From an uncultured Verrucomicrobia subdivision 3 bacterium (GTDB lineage Bacteria; Verrucomicrobiota; Verrucomicrobiae; Limisphaerales; UBA11358), in the NCBI GenBank assembly GCA_903847285.1, contig CAINDH010000070.1, forward strand, positions 40,706 through 104,705: 64,000 bases of DNA. Reading direction: 5' to 3'. A model generated the notes under the pieces. It did not search any database, was not told where the DNA came from, and saw only the letters and a program-made list of their open reading frames with translations. Of the stretch, positions 19,994 to 27,813 are shown piece by piece (position 1 is the first letter of the stretch; each line of letters opens with the position of its first letter). The translations under genes and the position numbers were made by a program.

Positions 19994-21073
19994 ATGAAAA
20001 ATCCTGCCGCCAAGGTTATCGCAGCCGTCTTGTGCTTCTGCGCGGCGGGGAGCTTGGCGCGCGCGGCGGAATTCGCCTTCGGCGCGGACTTGTCATTTTT
20101 GAAACAGGCCGAGGATCGTGGAAAGATTTTTAAGGACGGCACAAATGCGCTGCCCGGCTTGCAGATTTTCAAAAACCACGGTTACAACTGGATTCGCCTC
20201 CGCGTGTTCGTCGAGCCAGCGAGCAATGATTTGCCGAACACGCTCGCTTACGCCATCGCCGAGGCGCAGGACGCAAAAAAGCTCGGCTACAAAATTCTGC
20301 TCGATTTTCATTACGCGAATTCGTGGGCCGATCCCGGCAGGCAGCCGACGCCGAGCGACTGGATTGAGTTGTCGCACAAGGCGCGCGTGAAAAAAGTTTT
20401 TGAATACACACGCGATACCATCGCGGCGTTCCGTGATGCTGACACGATGCCGGACATGGTGCAGATCGGCAACGAAGTCCGCGCCGGAATGTTGTGGCCG
20501 GATGGAAAATTGCCGGAGAATTGGGAAAATTTTTCTGATTACCTTCGCGCTGGCATCAAGGGCGCGAAAGCGGCCAGTGGTCGAAAAACAAGCCCGTGGA
20601 TCATGATCCACTTTGATCAGGGTGGAAATATGGCGGCGACAAAAAACTTCTTCGACAACCTGAAACAGCACGGTGTTCGTTACGATGCCATCGGCTTTTC
20701 GTATTACCCGTGGTGGCACGGCTCCCTGATGGACTTGCGGGAGAATCTGGCTTTTGCTGCGAAGGAATATGGCAAAGATGTCATCGTGGTGGAGGCGGCG
20801 TATCATTGGCGAACAAATCGCGAAACGCGCGATGTCGTTCTGCCGTTTCCTGAAACCCCCACTGGTCAGAGCGAATTTCTAGATGAATTGACCCGCGTGG
20901 TGCTGGCGGTTCCCGGCGGTCGCGGCAAAGGAATCTTTTGGTGGGAGCCGGCCGTCGGTAATAGCGGCAGTCTTGGCTCACGCAGTTTCTTTGACGAAGC
21001 CGGAAACTCGCAGCCTGTCCTGAACGTCTTTGATAAATACACCCGCCCGATCTCGAAAAAATCCGGCGGTTGA
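19994..21073 (+). CDS. Secreted arabinogalactan endo-beta-1,4-galactanase, GH53
   Basis: 359 residues from the ATG at 19994 with a signal peptide (MKNPAAKVIAAVLCFCAAG..). Family GH53 TIM barrel: FGADLSFL start, WIRLRVFV, LLDFHYANSWADPG, acid/base Glu at about residue 161 (QIGNEVRAGMLWPDG), FSYYPWWHG and nucleophile Glu at about 267 (VIVVEAAYHW). It cleaves beta-1,4-galactan, the side chain of rhamnogalacturonan I (type I arabinogalactan). It is the best clue to the substrate of the operon. It lies 47 bp after the GH115 gene and 11 bp before the esterase gene. Confidence 0.94.
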   Translation: MKNPAAKVIAAVLCFCAAGSLARAAEFAFGADLSFLKQAEDRGKIFKDGTNALPGLQIFKNHGYNWIRLRVFVEPASNDLPNTLAYAIAEAQDAKKLGYKILLDFHYANSWADPGRQPTPSDWIELSHKARVKKVFEYTRDTIAAFRDADTMPDMVQIGNEVRAGMLWPDGKLPENWENFSDYLRAGIKGAKAASGRKTSPWIMIHFDQGGNMAATKNFFDNLKQHGVRYDAIGFSYYPWWHGSLMDLRENLAFAAKEYGKDVIVVEAAYHWRTNRETRDVVLPFPETPTGQSEFLDELTRVVLAVPGGRGKGIFWWEPAVGNSGSLGSRSFFDEAGNSQPVLNVFDKYTRPISKKSGG

Positions 21074-21084
21074 TTTCAGTTATT

Positions 21085-22638
21085 ATGTTAAAAAAAGTTT
21101 TTTCCGGATTGATTACTCTGCTGGCTGCGGCTTCCGCCTTCGCCGAGGTGAAACTGGCCAGCCCGTTCACGAGCCACATGGTGTTGCAGCGCTACGCGAA
21201 AGTTCCAGTGTGGGGCATAGCCGATGCCGGTGAAAAAATCACGGTGGAATTCGCCGGTGAAAAAATTTCGACGAAGGCGGATGCCGACGGAAAATGGCGA
21301 GTCGATTTGAAGCCGATGAAGACCAGCGCAGAACCGCGCACGCTCGTGGTGACCGGCAATCTAGAATCCAAAAACGAAAATCTAAAATGCGAAGACGTGC
21401 TCGTCGGCGAAGTGTGGCTAGCGTCCGGCCAGTCGAACATGGATTTTTCCATGTCAAAAAAAGTGAAATACTTTGCGGGCGTGATGAACGAGGACTTGGA
21501 AATCGCCGCCGCAAATTATCCGCTCATCCGCATGTTCACCGGCAACGCGCAAAAAACCTACGCGCCGACCAACCGCGTCGGTGGTAAATGGAAAATCTGC
21601 ACGCCGGGAAACGCGCCCGCGTTTTCCGCAGCAGCATATTTTTTTGCGCGCGACTTGCAGCGCGAAATCAAAGTGCCCGTGGGCATCATCACCGAAGCTT
21701 TTGGTGCGAGCACTGCAGAAGCGTGGATTGACCGCGAGACGATGGCGGGCGATCCAAAATTAAAACCGATGCTCGACCGTTTTGACGCGGCGGTGCAGAG
21801 CTTCCGCACCAATCCGCCCGCAGTCGTCGCGCCGCCACGCTCCGAGGATGTGAACGCGACCAACGCCGCTCCCGCCGGTCGTCGGCGCAGCACCGGCCCG
21901 CGCGATCCGGTGCAAGACCAGCACAACGCCACCGTGCTGTTCAACGGCATGATCGCACCCATCATTCCTTACGCGATTCGCGGCGCGCTCTGGTATCAGG
22001 GCGAATCCATCGTGGACGCGAACAAGGGCGGCATCGCACTCTATCCGCGCGTGCAGGCCAAACTCATCCGCAATTGGCGTAAACTTTGGGCGCAGGGAGA
22101 TTTTCCGATCTACATCGTCCAACTCGCGGGTCAGGAGGCAGCGAGCAATAGTCCTGAAGTCCGTGAAGCGCAGGCAACGGTTTTGCAATTGCCGAACACG
22201 GGCATGGCCGTTGCGACTGATATCGGAGAACGTAAAAATGTGCATCCGCACAACAAGCAAGACGTCGGTAATCGACTGGCGCGTATTGCGCTGGCGAAAG
22301 TTTACGAAGGGAGCAATGAATTCTCTGGCCCCGTTTATGAATCCATGAAGGTTGAAGGTGAAACCATTCGCGTGAAATTTTCACACGCCGATGGCTTAAC
22401 GGTCAAAGACGGTGGACTCAAATGGTTCAGCGTTGCGGGGGCAAATGGAAAATTTGTTCCGGCTTCAGCTAAGATTGATGGCGACACTGTTGTCGTCAGT
22501 AGTCCCGAAGTTGTCGCGCCGACGGCAGTTCGTTACGCGTGGATGAATTTCCCCGAAGGTGGCCATCTCTATAATTCTGCTGGCCTGCCTGCTGCGCAAT
22601 TCCGATCCGACGCGCCTAAGTTCGATTTACACGATTAA
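21085..22638 (+). CDS. Secreted sialate-O-acetylesterase-like carbohydrate esterase
   Basis: 517 residues from the ATG at 21085, signal peptide MLKKVFSGLITLLAAASAFA. SASA/SGNH esterase: Ser in WLASGQSNMDFSM, the GEVWL lead-in, and the insert-plus-second-half pattern with GALWYQGESI. In this family from carbohydrate-degrading bacteria the substrate is often acetylated hemicellulose or pectin, not sialic acid. A 7-bp-period A-rich repeat just before the catalytic block adds LESKNENLK. Fourth gene of the polysaccharide operon. Confidence 0.9.
   Translation: MLKKVFSGLITLLAAASAFAEVKLASPFTSHMVLQRYAKVPVWGIADAGEKITVEFAGEKISTKADADGKWRVDLKPMKTSAEPRTLVVTGNLESKNENLKCEDVLVGEVWLASGQSNMDFSMSKKVKYFAGVMNEDLEIAAANYPLIRMFTGNAQKTYAPTNRVGGKWKICTPGNAPAFSAAAYFFARDLQREIKVPVGIITEAFGASTAEAWIDRETMAGDPKLKPMLDRFDAAVQSFRTNPPAVVAPPRSEDVNATNAAPAGRRRSTGPRDPVQDQHNATVLFNGMIAPIIPYAIRGALWYQGESIVDANKGGIALYPRVQAKLIRNWRKLWAQGDFPIYIVQLAGQEAASNSPEVREAQATVLQLPNTGMAVATDIGERKNVHPHNKQDVGNRLARIALAKVYEGSNEFSGPVYESMKVEGETIRVKFSHADGLTVKDGGLKWFSVAGANGKFVPASAKIDGDTVVVSSPEVVAPTAVRYAWMNFPEGGHLYNSAGLPAAQFRSDAPKFDLHD
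21358..21393. repeat. Heptanucleotide-period A-rich repeat inside the esterase gene
   Basis: In gene sense the sequence reads as 7-bp units AATCTAG, AATCCAA, AAACGAA, AATCTAA, AATG. It encodes LESKNENLK immediately upstream of the conserved EDVLVGEVWL segment and keeps the frame. It belongs to the same A-rich family as the repeats in ubiE and hisC. Confidence 0.7.
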
Positions 22639-22653
22639 AACAATAAAACAAAA

Positions 22654-23553
22654 ATGAAATCTTACTCATCTCAGATTCTTTTGGGTGCCGCCACCGCCGC
22701 GATATTACTACCGGCAACTCTTTTTGCACAGCTTGTGGATGGCCAGCCAAAAAATGAAACCCAGATTTCTGCGCGGCGCGAAAATTTTCCGACGAACACC
22801 AATTTGCCCTCGCTGTTTCTCATCGGCGATTCCACTGTGCGAAACAGTCGCGGCGATGGCAGCGGCGGCCAATGGGGTTGGGGCGATCTCCTCGCGCCAT
22901 TTTTTAACACGAGCAAAATCAACGTCGTTAATCGAGCGCTCGGCGGCACAACAGCGCGCACTTATTATCGCGACTTTTGGCCAAAGACGCTGGCGCTGAT
23001 GAAACGTGGCGATGTGGTCATTATGCAATTCGGCACGAACGGCGGGCCTATCAACGACGCCTCGCGGGCGCGCGGCGAGATTCACGGAATCGGCCCCGAG
23101 TCGCAGGACATCACAAATCAAGTCACAAAAAAGTTTGAGACGGTGCATTCCTTCGGCTGGTATGAAATGCAGATGGTCAGTGAGGCGCGCGAAAAAGGAG
23201 TTAGGCCTATCATCTGTTCGCTCATTCCGCGCAATTCGTGGCGCGATGACAAAGTTCCTCGCCCCGGCGCAGATAGTTCGGCAGGGTGGGCCGCGCAAGC
23301 CGCGCAAGCCGCGAAGGTTCCGTTCATTGACTTGTATGAAATCATTGCGAATCAATACGACGCACTCGGTCAGGAAAAGGTGAAGGACTTGTTTGTGGTG
23401 AACGCCGGACCGCATACGAGTCTCGCTGGTGCGCAGACGAATGCAATCTGTGTGGTGTCTGGACTGAAGGCGTTGAAAGAAAATCCGGTCGATAAGTTTT
23501 TCTCGGAGAACGCCAGGACCGTTCAGCCAGCGGGGAATAAATCTAACAAATAA
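22654..23553 (+). CDS. Rhamnogalacturonan acetylesterase-like SGNH hydrolase (CE12), copy 1
   Basis: 299 residues with a signal peptide. SGNH blocks: GDSTVRNS (Ser nucleophile), oxyanion Gly in RALGGTTARTYY, block III FGTNGG and block V GPHTSLAGAQTNA. CE12 enzymes remove acetyl groups from rhamnogalacturonan I. Where relatives have the catalytic Asp in DxxH, this one reads N-A-G-P-H, so the Asp is missing or moved. A 9-bp repeat gives AAQAAQAAK at about residues 212-220. It lies 15 bp after the esterase gene and 4 bp before the next paralogue. Confidence 0.87.
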   Translation: MKSYSSQILLGAATAAILLPATLFAQLVDGQPKNETQISARRENFPTNTNLPSLFLIGDSTVRNSRGDGSGGQWGWGDLLAPFFNTSKINVVNRALGGTTARTYYRDFWPKTLALMKRGDVVIMQFGTNGGPINDASRARGEIHGIGPESQDITNQVTKKFETVHSFGWYEMQMVSEAREKGVRPIICSLIPRNSWRDDKVPRPGADSSAGWAAQAAQAAKVPFIDLYEIIANQYDALGQEKVKDLFVVNAGPHTSLAGAQTNAICVVSGLKALKENPVDKFFSENARTVQPAGNKSNK

Positions 23554-23557
23554 ATCT

Positions 23558-24415
23558 ATGAGCTTTCATCTGATTTCACTTTGTATTGTTTTGGTAGGCG
23601 CAACCATCCCGTCATTCGCAGCCGAGGATGAGCGTCCGGTGGTGGACGCCTCAAAAGTTGCTGTTGAAAAGATTCGCGACGACGCCTTGCCCACACTCCA
23701 CATCGTTGGCGATTCCACGGTGCGCAGCAGCGGCAACAAAGGGATGTTTGGTTGGGGCGAACGCATCGCGCCGTTTTTCGATGCGCAAAAGATCAATGTC
23801 GTGAATCACGCCATCGGCGGGCGCAGCGCGCGGACTTATTTCACTGAGGGCCGCTGGGACAAAGTCGCGGCTCAGATCAAATCGGGCGATTTTGTAATCA
23901 TCCAGTTCGGCCACAATGATCAGGGCCGCATTGGTGATCCGGCGAATAAGAATCGCGCCGACGGCAAGGGCACGGGCGACGAAGTGAGCGAGGATACCAA
24001 GCCAGACGGCACCAAGGAACAGGTGCATACGTTCGGCTGGTATATGTCCAAGTTCGCTGGCGAAGCCAAGACGAAAGGTGCGACGGTTATCATTGCGGCG
24101 CCGATTCCGCACAAGGATCGTTGGGAAAAGGGCCGCGATTTTGAGGCGCTCGCCGGTTGGGACGCTGAAGTGGCGAAGAAAAGCGACGCGCTGTTTCTTG
24201 ACCTCACCTTGGTCGTGACGGATACCTACAAAAAAATCGGGAGCACGAATGTCGCCGCACTCTTCGCCGACAAAGGCACGCACACGACCGACTCCGGCGC
24301 ACAGACTAACGCGATCTGCGTGGTATCCGGGCTCAAGAGCTTGAACGGAAATCCGCTGGGAAAGTTTTTCTCGGAAAAAGGGACAGCGGTTGAAACCTAT
24401 TCATCCACAAAATAA
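23558..24415 (+). CDS. Rhamnogalacturonan acetylesterase-like SGNH hydrolase (CE12), copy 2
   Basis: 285 residues with a signal peptide (MSFHLISLCIVLVGATIPSFA). GDSTVRSSGNKGMFGWGERI carries the nucleophile Ser, AIGGRSARTYF the oxyanion Gly, FGHND block III, and DKGTHTTDSGAQTNA block V. It is a clear tandem paralogue of the gene 4 bp upstream but has GHND and an Asp near the catalytic His, so it is the more typical CE12 enzyme of the two. Probably periplasmic or secreted deacetylation of pectic polysaccharide. Confidence 0.9.
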   Translation: MSFHLISLCIVLVGATIPSFAAEDERPVVDASKVAVEKIRDDALPTLHIVGDSTVRSSGNKGMFGWGERIAPFFDAQKINVVNHAIGGRSARTYFTEGRWDKVAAQIKSGDFVIIQFGHNDQGRIGDPANKNRADGKGTGDEVSEDTKPDGTKEQVHTFGWYMSKFAGEAKTKGATVIIAAPIPHKDRWEKGRDFEALAGWDAEVAKKSDALFLDLTLVVTDTYKKIGSTNVAALFADKGTHTTDSGAQTNAICVVSGLKSLNGNPLGKFFSEKGTAVETYSSTK

Positions 24416-24421
24416 TCGCTC

Positions 24422-25609
24422 GTGAAAACCATCCAATTCATCGCCTGCGGCTTGATCATCGCCAACGCGGTTTCCGCGCAAAGTAGTTTTAGATTTGATT
24501 TCACCCGCGAAGGAAAGCCCGGCTGGACGGAGCTCGCACCAGTCAATTTATATTCAAGAGAAACCGGATTTGGAATCGAACCAGACACCAATGCCGCTGC
24601 GGGCAGGCCGTTTTTGTTCTCTGTAAAATTGCCCGAGGGTAATTATATGGTGACTGTAAGATTTGGCGGTAACGCCACCAACTCGCTGAACACCGTCAAG
24701 GCCGAGCAGCGGCGATTGATGCTGGAAAAGGTTCCGGGCGGTGAGACGCGCACGTTCATCGCACACTTCCACACCCCAAAAATTTCCGAGACGGAACACG
24801 TGAAACTCAAGCAGCGCGAAAAAGACACCGAGACGGTGAATTGGGACGATAAACTCACGCTGGAGTTCAACGGCAAGCAACCATCGCTTAGCACGCTGGA
24901 GATTGCTCCGGCGAATGTTCCCACGGTTTATCTCGCAGGCGATTCGACTGTTTGCGATCAGCCCGCCGAGCCGTGGAATAGCTGGGGGCAGATGCTGCCG
25001 CGCTTTTTTAAACCGGAAATCGCTGTGGCGAATTACGCAGAGTCGGGCGAGAGCATCAAGAGTTCGCTCGGGGCAAACCGCTTCGACAAAATTTTTAGCA
25101 CTATGAAGGCAGGTGATTATCTTTTCGTGCAATTCGGTCACAACGATATGAAAGACAAGACCACGAACGCGCTGGAAACTTACAGGGCCAACTTGAAAAA
25201 AATCGTTGAACGCACACGCAATCTCGGTGGCACACCGGTCTTGTTGACTTCCATGGAACGCAAAGGCGGCGTGGAGCAGGACACGCTTGCTGGCTATCCG
25301 GATGCAGTGCGGGAGGTGGCCAAGGCGGAGAAATGTGCGGTGATTGATCTGCACGCGATGAGCCGGATATTCTACAAGGCGCTCGGCGCGGACATAGGTC
25401 TGGCGTTTCAGGACGGCACGCACCACAACAACTACGGCAGTTATGAACTGGCAAAATGTGTGGCGTTGGGCGTCCAGCAGGCGAAATTGCCCTTGGCGAA
25501 ATCGCTGGTCGGCGATTTCAGTTTTGATCCCGCCCTGCCGGACGACGTAAATAAATTTGCGATGCCGGTCAGCCCGAATGTTTCCAGAGAGAAGCCGCTC
25601 GGGAATTGA
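24422..25609 (+). CDS. CE12-type SGNH esterase with N-terminal beta-sandwich domain
   Basis: 395 residues from a GTG at 24422, 6 bp after the previous gene. Signal peptide, then a ~150-residue N-terminal domain (FRFDFTREGKPGW.., YMVTVRFGG) resembling galactose-binding-like modules of rhamnogalacturonan acetylesterases. The SGNH domain starts at about 160: LAGDSTVCDQ, NYAESGESIKS, FGHNDMKDK and DGTHHNNYGSYELA. Ser, Gly, Asn and Asp/His catalytic positions are all present. Last gene of the rightward operon; no obvious terminator before the convergent DUF1080 gene. Confidence 0.9.
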   Translation: MKTIQFIACGLIIANAVSAQSSFRFDFTREGKPGWTELAPVNLYSRETGFGIEPDTNAAAGRPFLFSVKLPEGNYMVTVRFGGNATNSLNTVKAEQRRLMLEKVPGGETRTFIAHFHTPKISETEHVKLKQREKDTETVNWDDKLTLEFNGKQPSLSTLEIAPANVPTVYLAGDSTVCDQPAEPWNSWGQMLPRFFKPEIAVANYAESGESIKSSLGANRFDKIFSTMKAGDYLFVQFGHNDMKDKTTNALETYRANLKKIVERTRNLGGTPVLLTSMERKGGVEQDTLAGYPDAVREVAKAEKCAVIDLHAMSRIFYKALGADIGLAFQDGTHHNNYGSYELAKCVALGVQQAKLPLAKSLVGDFSFDPALPDDVNKFAMPVSPNVSREKPLGN

Positions 25610-25652
25610 TTGGTTCTATAAGCGGGCAGCCAACTGCGCGTTGGAAATTGGG

Positions 25653-26279
25653 TCAGTCGAGGCGTTTCACGCGGAGGTTTTTGTAGTGGACGACACTTTT
25701 TGGATCGTGCGCTTGCAGCGCGAAAGTTCCGTTGGCCAGCTTGCGGGCGAAAGATTTTCCCGGTTGTGCGCCCGGCGGTTCGTTGTATTCCAGCACGACC
25801 ACATCGTTGATTTTCACGGTGATTTTGCTGCCTTGCACGGTGATGGTTTGGGTCCACCATTCGTTGTCTTTGGCGGGTGTGTTGCCGAGGTTGGCCACGT
25901 CGTAGAGGCTACCGGTTTTTTTCCAGTCGCCGTGTGAGACATTGACCTGACACTCGAAACCGTTGGTCGGCCAGCCGATATTTTGAAACGCGGTGTGGAA
26001 ATAAATTCCGCCGTTCGAATGCGGCGCGGTCAGCACGTCCACTTTCAATTCAAAATTCTTAAACGGCTTTTCATCGCCGATGTAAAATAGATGGCAGCGG
26101 TCGCCGTGTGCAACGAGTGCGCCATCGGCGATACTCCAGGTGTTGGTGTGTTCATCCGCCGTTTTCCAGCCGGCGAACGTCTTCCCGTCAAACAAACTGG
26201 TGAAGCCCTCCTCGGTTTGTGCGGTGGCGAGGCTGAAAAAACACAGTGAAAGCGCGATAGCGACGGCGATGGATTTCAT
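25653..26279 (-). CDS. Secreted DUF1080 (3-keto-disaccharide hydrolase / concanavalin-like) protein
   Basis: 208 residues with a signal peptide (MKSIAVAIALSLCFFSLATA). DUF1080 landmarks: FTSLFDGKTFAGWK, the FELKVDVLTAPHSNGGIYFHTAF strand, EWWTQTITVQG and a C-terminal DPKSVVHYKNLRVKRL. Members are beta-sandwich proteins common in Planctomycetes and Verrucomicrobiota; some cleave 3-keto-disaccharides, others are only structural modules. The start overlaps the end of the adenylate-forming ligase by 4 bp, so the two are co-transcribed, and it converges on the polysaccharide operon. Confidence 0.85.
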   Translation of the reverse strand: MKSIAVAIALSLCFFSLATAQTEEGFTSLFDGKTFAGWKTADEHTNTWSIADGALVAHGDRCHLFYIGDEKPFKNFELKVDVLTAPHSNGGIYFHTAFQNIGWPTNGFECQVNVSHGDWKKTGSLYDVANLGNTPAKDNEWWTQTITVQGSKITVKINDVVVLEYNEPPGAQPGKSFARKLANGTFALQAHDPKSVVHYKNLRVKRLD

Positions 26280-27574
26280 GCGGCGACTTTATCCGGCAGC
26301 ACACGGCAAGTCAGGCGGAATTTTCCGGAGGCGGTGGGGACGAGCGTAGGCATAGCTTCGACAGAAATTTTTTCGGGCGTTTGCAGCAATGCCTCGAGGC
26401 GGGCGGTGACTTGGCGCAAGGTTTCTTCACTGGGCGTGACGACATCGGGAATAAAACGCAGCGCACAATTGCCGTCTTCGTTTTGGCGAATTTCGTAGTG
26501 CATGAAGCCGTCAGCGTCGCGGAAGCATCGATCAACATCCCATGTCGTCACGCGTGAACCATCGGCAGCGAGGAGGGCGTCCTTAGCCCTGCCGTGAACG
26601 ATGTAGCGCGGCCCGTCAGGTGCGGGAATTTTTTCCGATAGATCACCGATACGGTAGCGGAGGAGCGGCATATAATCATTACTCAGGGTGGTGACGATGA
26701 GGTCGCCGATGCCGCGCGCGTCGGCATCCACAACCTCAAGGAAGGCGGTGGCTTCGCTCCGCTGCATTTCGCCGCCGGTATTTTCCATCAGCAGGTGGCC
26801 GGTCTCGGTGGAGCCGTAAAGGTTTAGCACGGGCACACCGAAGACGCGGGTGAGAATTTTTTTGTGCACGGCGCTGACGAACTCGTAGCTGCCGAGAATA
26901 AATTTCAGCGAGGGAAATTTCAGGCCGCGCCTTTCGCAGTAGCGCGCGAACCAGACGGCGTGGACGGGGTCGGTGTCGAGAAATATCGGCTGCCACTCGG
27001 CGATTTCCGTGGCCATGCGTTCCAGTTCGGCTTCGGATAGCAGAAATGGGATGCGCTGAAGATTGACGAAGAGCGCGGAGCCGATGATGCGTTGCTCGCG
27101 CGACATCCAGACAGTCGGACAAGTCAGGCCGTTGCACGCGGGCGAGGTGATGGTGGCGCGGCGGGCGGCGGGGAATTCGTTCAGAATAGTGGTGGCAAAA
27201 GCATTTAACCGGAGCGCGCGCTGCTCCTGCGCATCCCACCAGCCTCTCGCAAAAATCACGGGCAACCGTTCGGACGTGGTGCCGGACGTGTGTTCTAGCT
27301 CGATAAGATTTTGCGCGAGCAAAGCGTCGAGTATGGCTTGGTCGCCGAGGAAATTCTGCGGGAAATTTTCGCGTATCGCGTTTTTTCCGAGCAGCGGAAG
27401 TTTCTGAAAACAGTCCCAGTCATCGCGCTCGTAGCGAGCGAGATGCTCGCGATACAATGGTAGTTCACGCCCGCGCCGGAGCAGCGCCGCAAGTTGCGGG
27501 AACGGTTGGGCTTCGGTGAAAAGTTCCGGAGCGATAGGCACGCGCGGAATATACACAGCAGTGGAAATTTGCAA
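26276..27574 (-). CDS. Adenylate-forming enzyme related to phenylacetate-CoA ligase (PaaK/CapK family)
   Basis: About 430 residues. ANL-superfamily features: the P-loop-like LEHTSGTTSERLPV, DTDPVHAVWFARY, the aromatic/ATP motif NLYGSTETGHLL, and the late YMPLLRYRIGDL and YIVHGRAKD motifs of PaaK-like ligases. The substrate is unknown; relatives activate aryl acids or occur in capsule loci (CapK). The start is uncertain: the frame opens with TTG at 27574, with GTG alternatives at 27556 and 27541. Overlap with the DUF1080 start is 4 bp, an odd pairing of an acyl-activating enzyme with a secreted sugar-binding protein. Confidence 0.8.
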   Translation of the reverse strand: MQISTAVYIPRVPIAPELFTEAQPFPQLAALLRRGRELPLYREHLARYERDDWDCFQKLPLLGKNAIRENFPQNFLGDQAILDALLAQNLIELEHTSGTTSERLPVIFARGWWDAQEQRALRLNAFATTILNEFPAARRATITSPACNGLTCPTVWMSREQRIIGSALFVNLQRIPFLLSEAELERMATEIAEWQPIFLDTDPVHAVWFARYCERRGLKFPSLKFILGSYEFVSAVHKKILTRVFGVPVLNLYGSTETGHLLMENTGGEMQRSEATAFLEVVDADARGIGDLIVTTLSNDYMPLLRYRIGDLSEKIPAPDGPRYIVHGRAKDALLAADGSRVTTWDVDRCFRDADGFMHYEIRQNEDGNCALRFIPDVVTPSEETLRQVTARLEALLQTPEKISVEAMPTLVPTASGKFRLTCRVLPDKVAA

Positions 27575-27627
27575 AGCGTGGGAAAAGCTTTTTGAGCAGA
27601 ACCACGACGAGGCGGGTCTATAGAATC

Positions 27628-27801
27628 ATGAAGTTGAATTCTGCGCTCCGATTGGCGGCCTTGCTGGTCTTGGTCGCAACCAGCTGGTTGGTGTCTGTAA
27701 ATACTCATCCAGCCAAGCAACACGCGACAAAACTGCACAGCGTCAATAGCTTCCTGCCGTTTCCTGCATTCTCTACTAACAACACGCCAGCCCACCGCTG
27801 A
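27628..27801 (+). CDS. Possible small exported protein, unknown
   Basis: 57 residues (MKLNSALRLAALLVLVATSW...) in the 240-bp gap between the ligase start and the end of ubiE. A Lys/Arg-containing start, a hydrophobic helix and a polar tail would fit a signal-peptide or single-pass small protein. No family is recognised, and nothing on this strand nearby supports expression, so it may be chance. Confidence 0.3.
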   Translation: MKLNSALRLAALLVLVATSWLVSVNTHPAKQHATKLHSVNSFLPFPAFSTNNTPAHR

Positions 27802-27813
27802 CCTCAGAAAATT

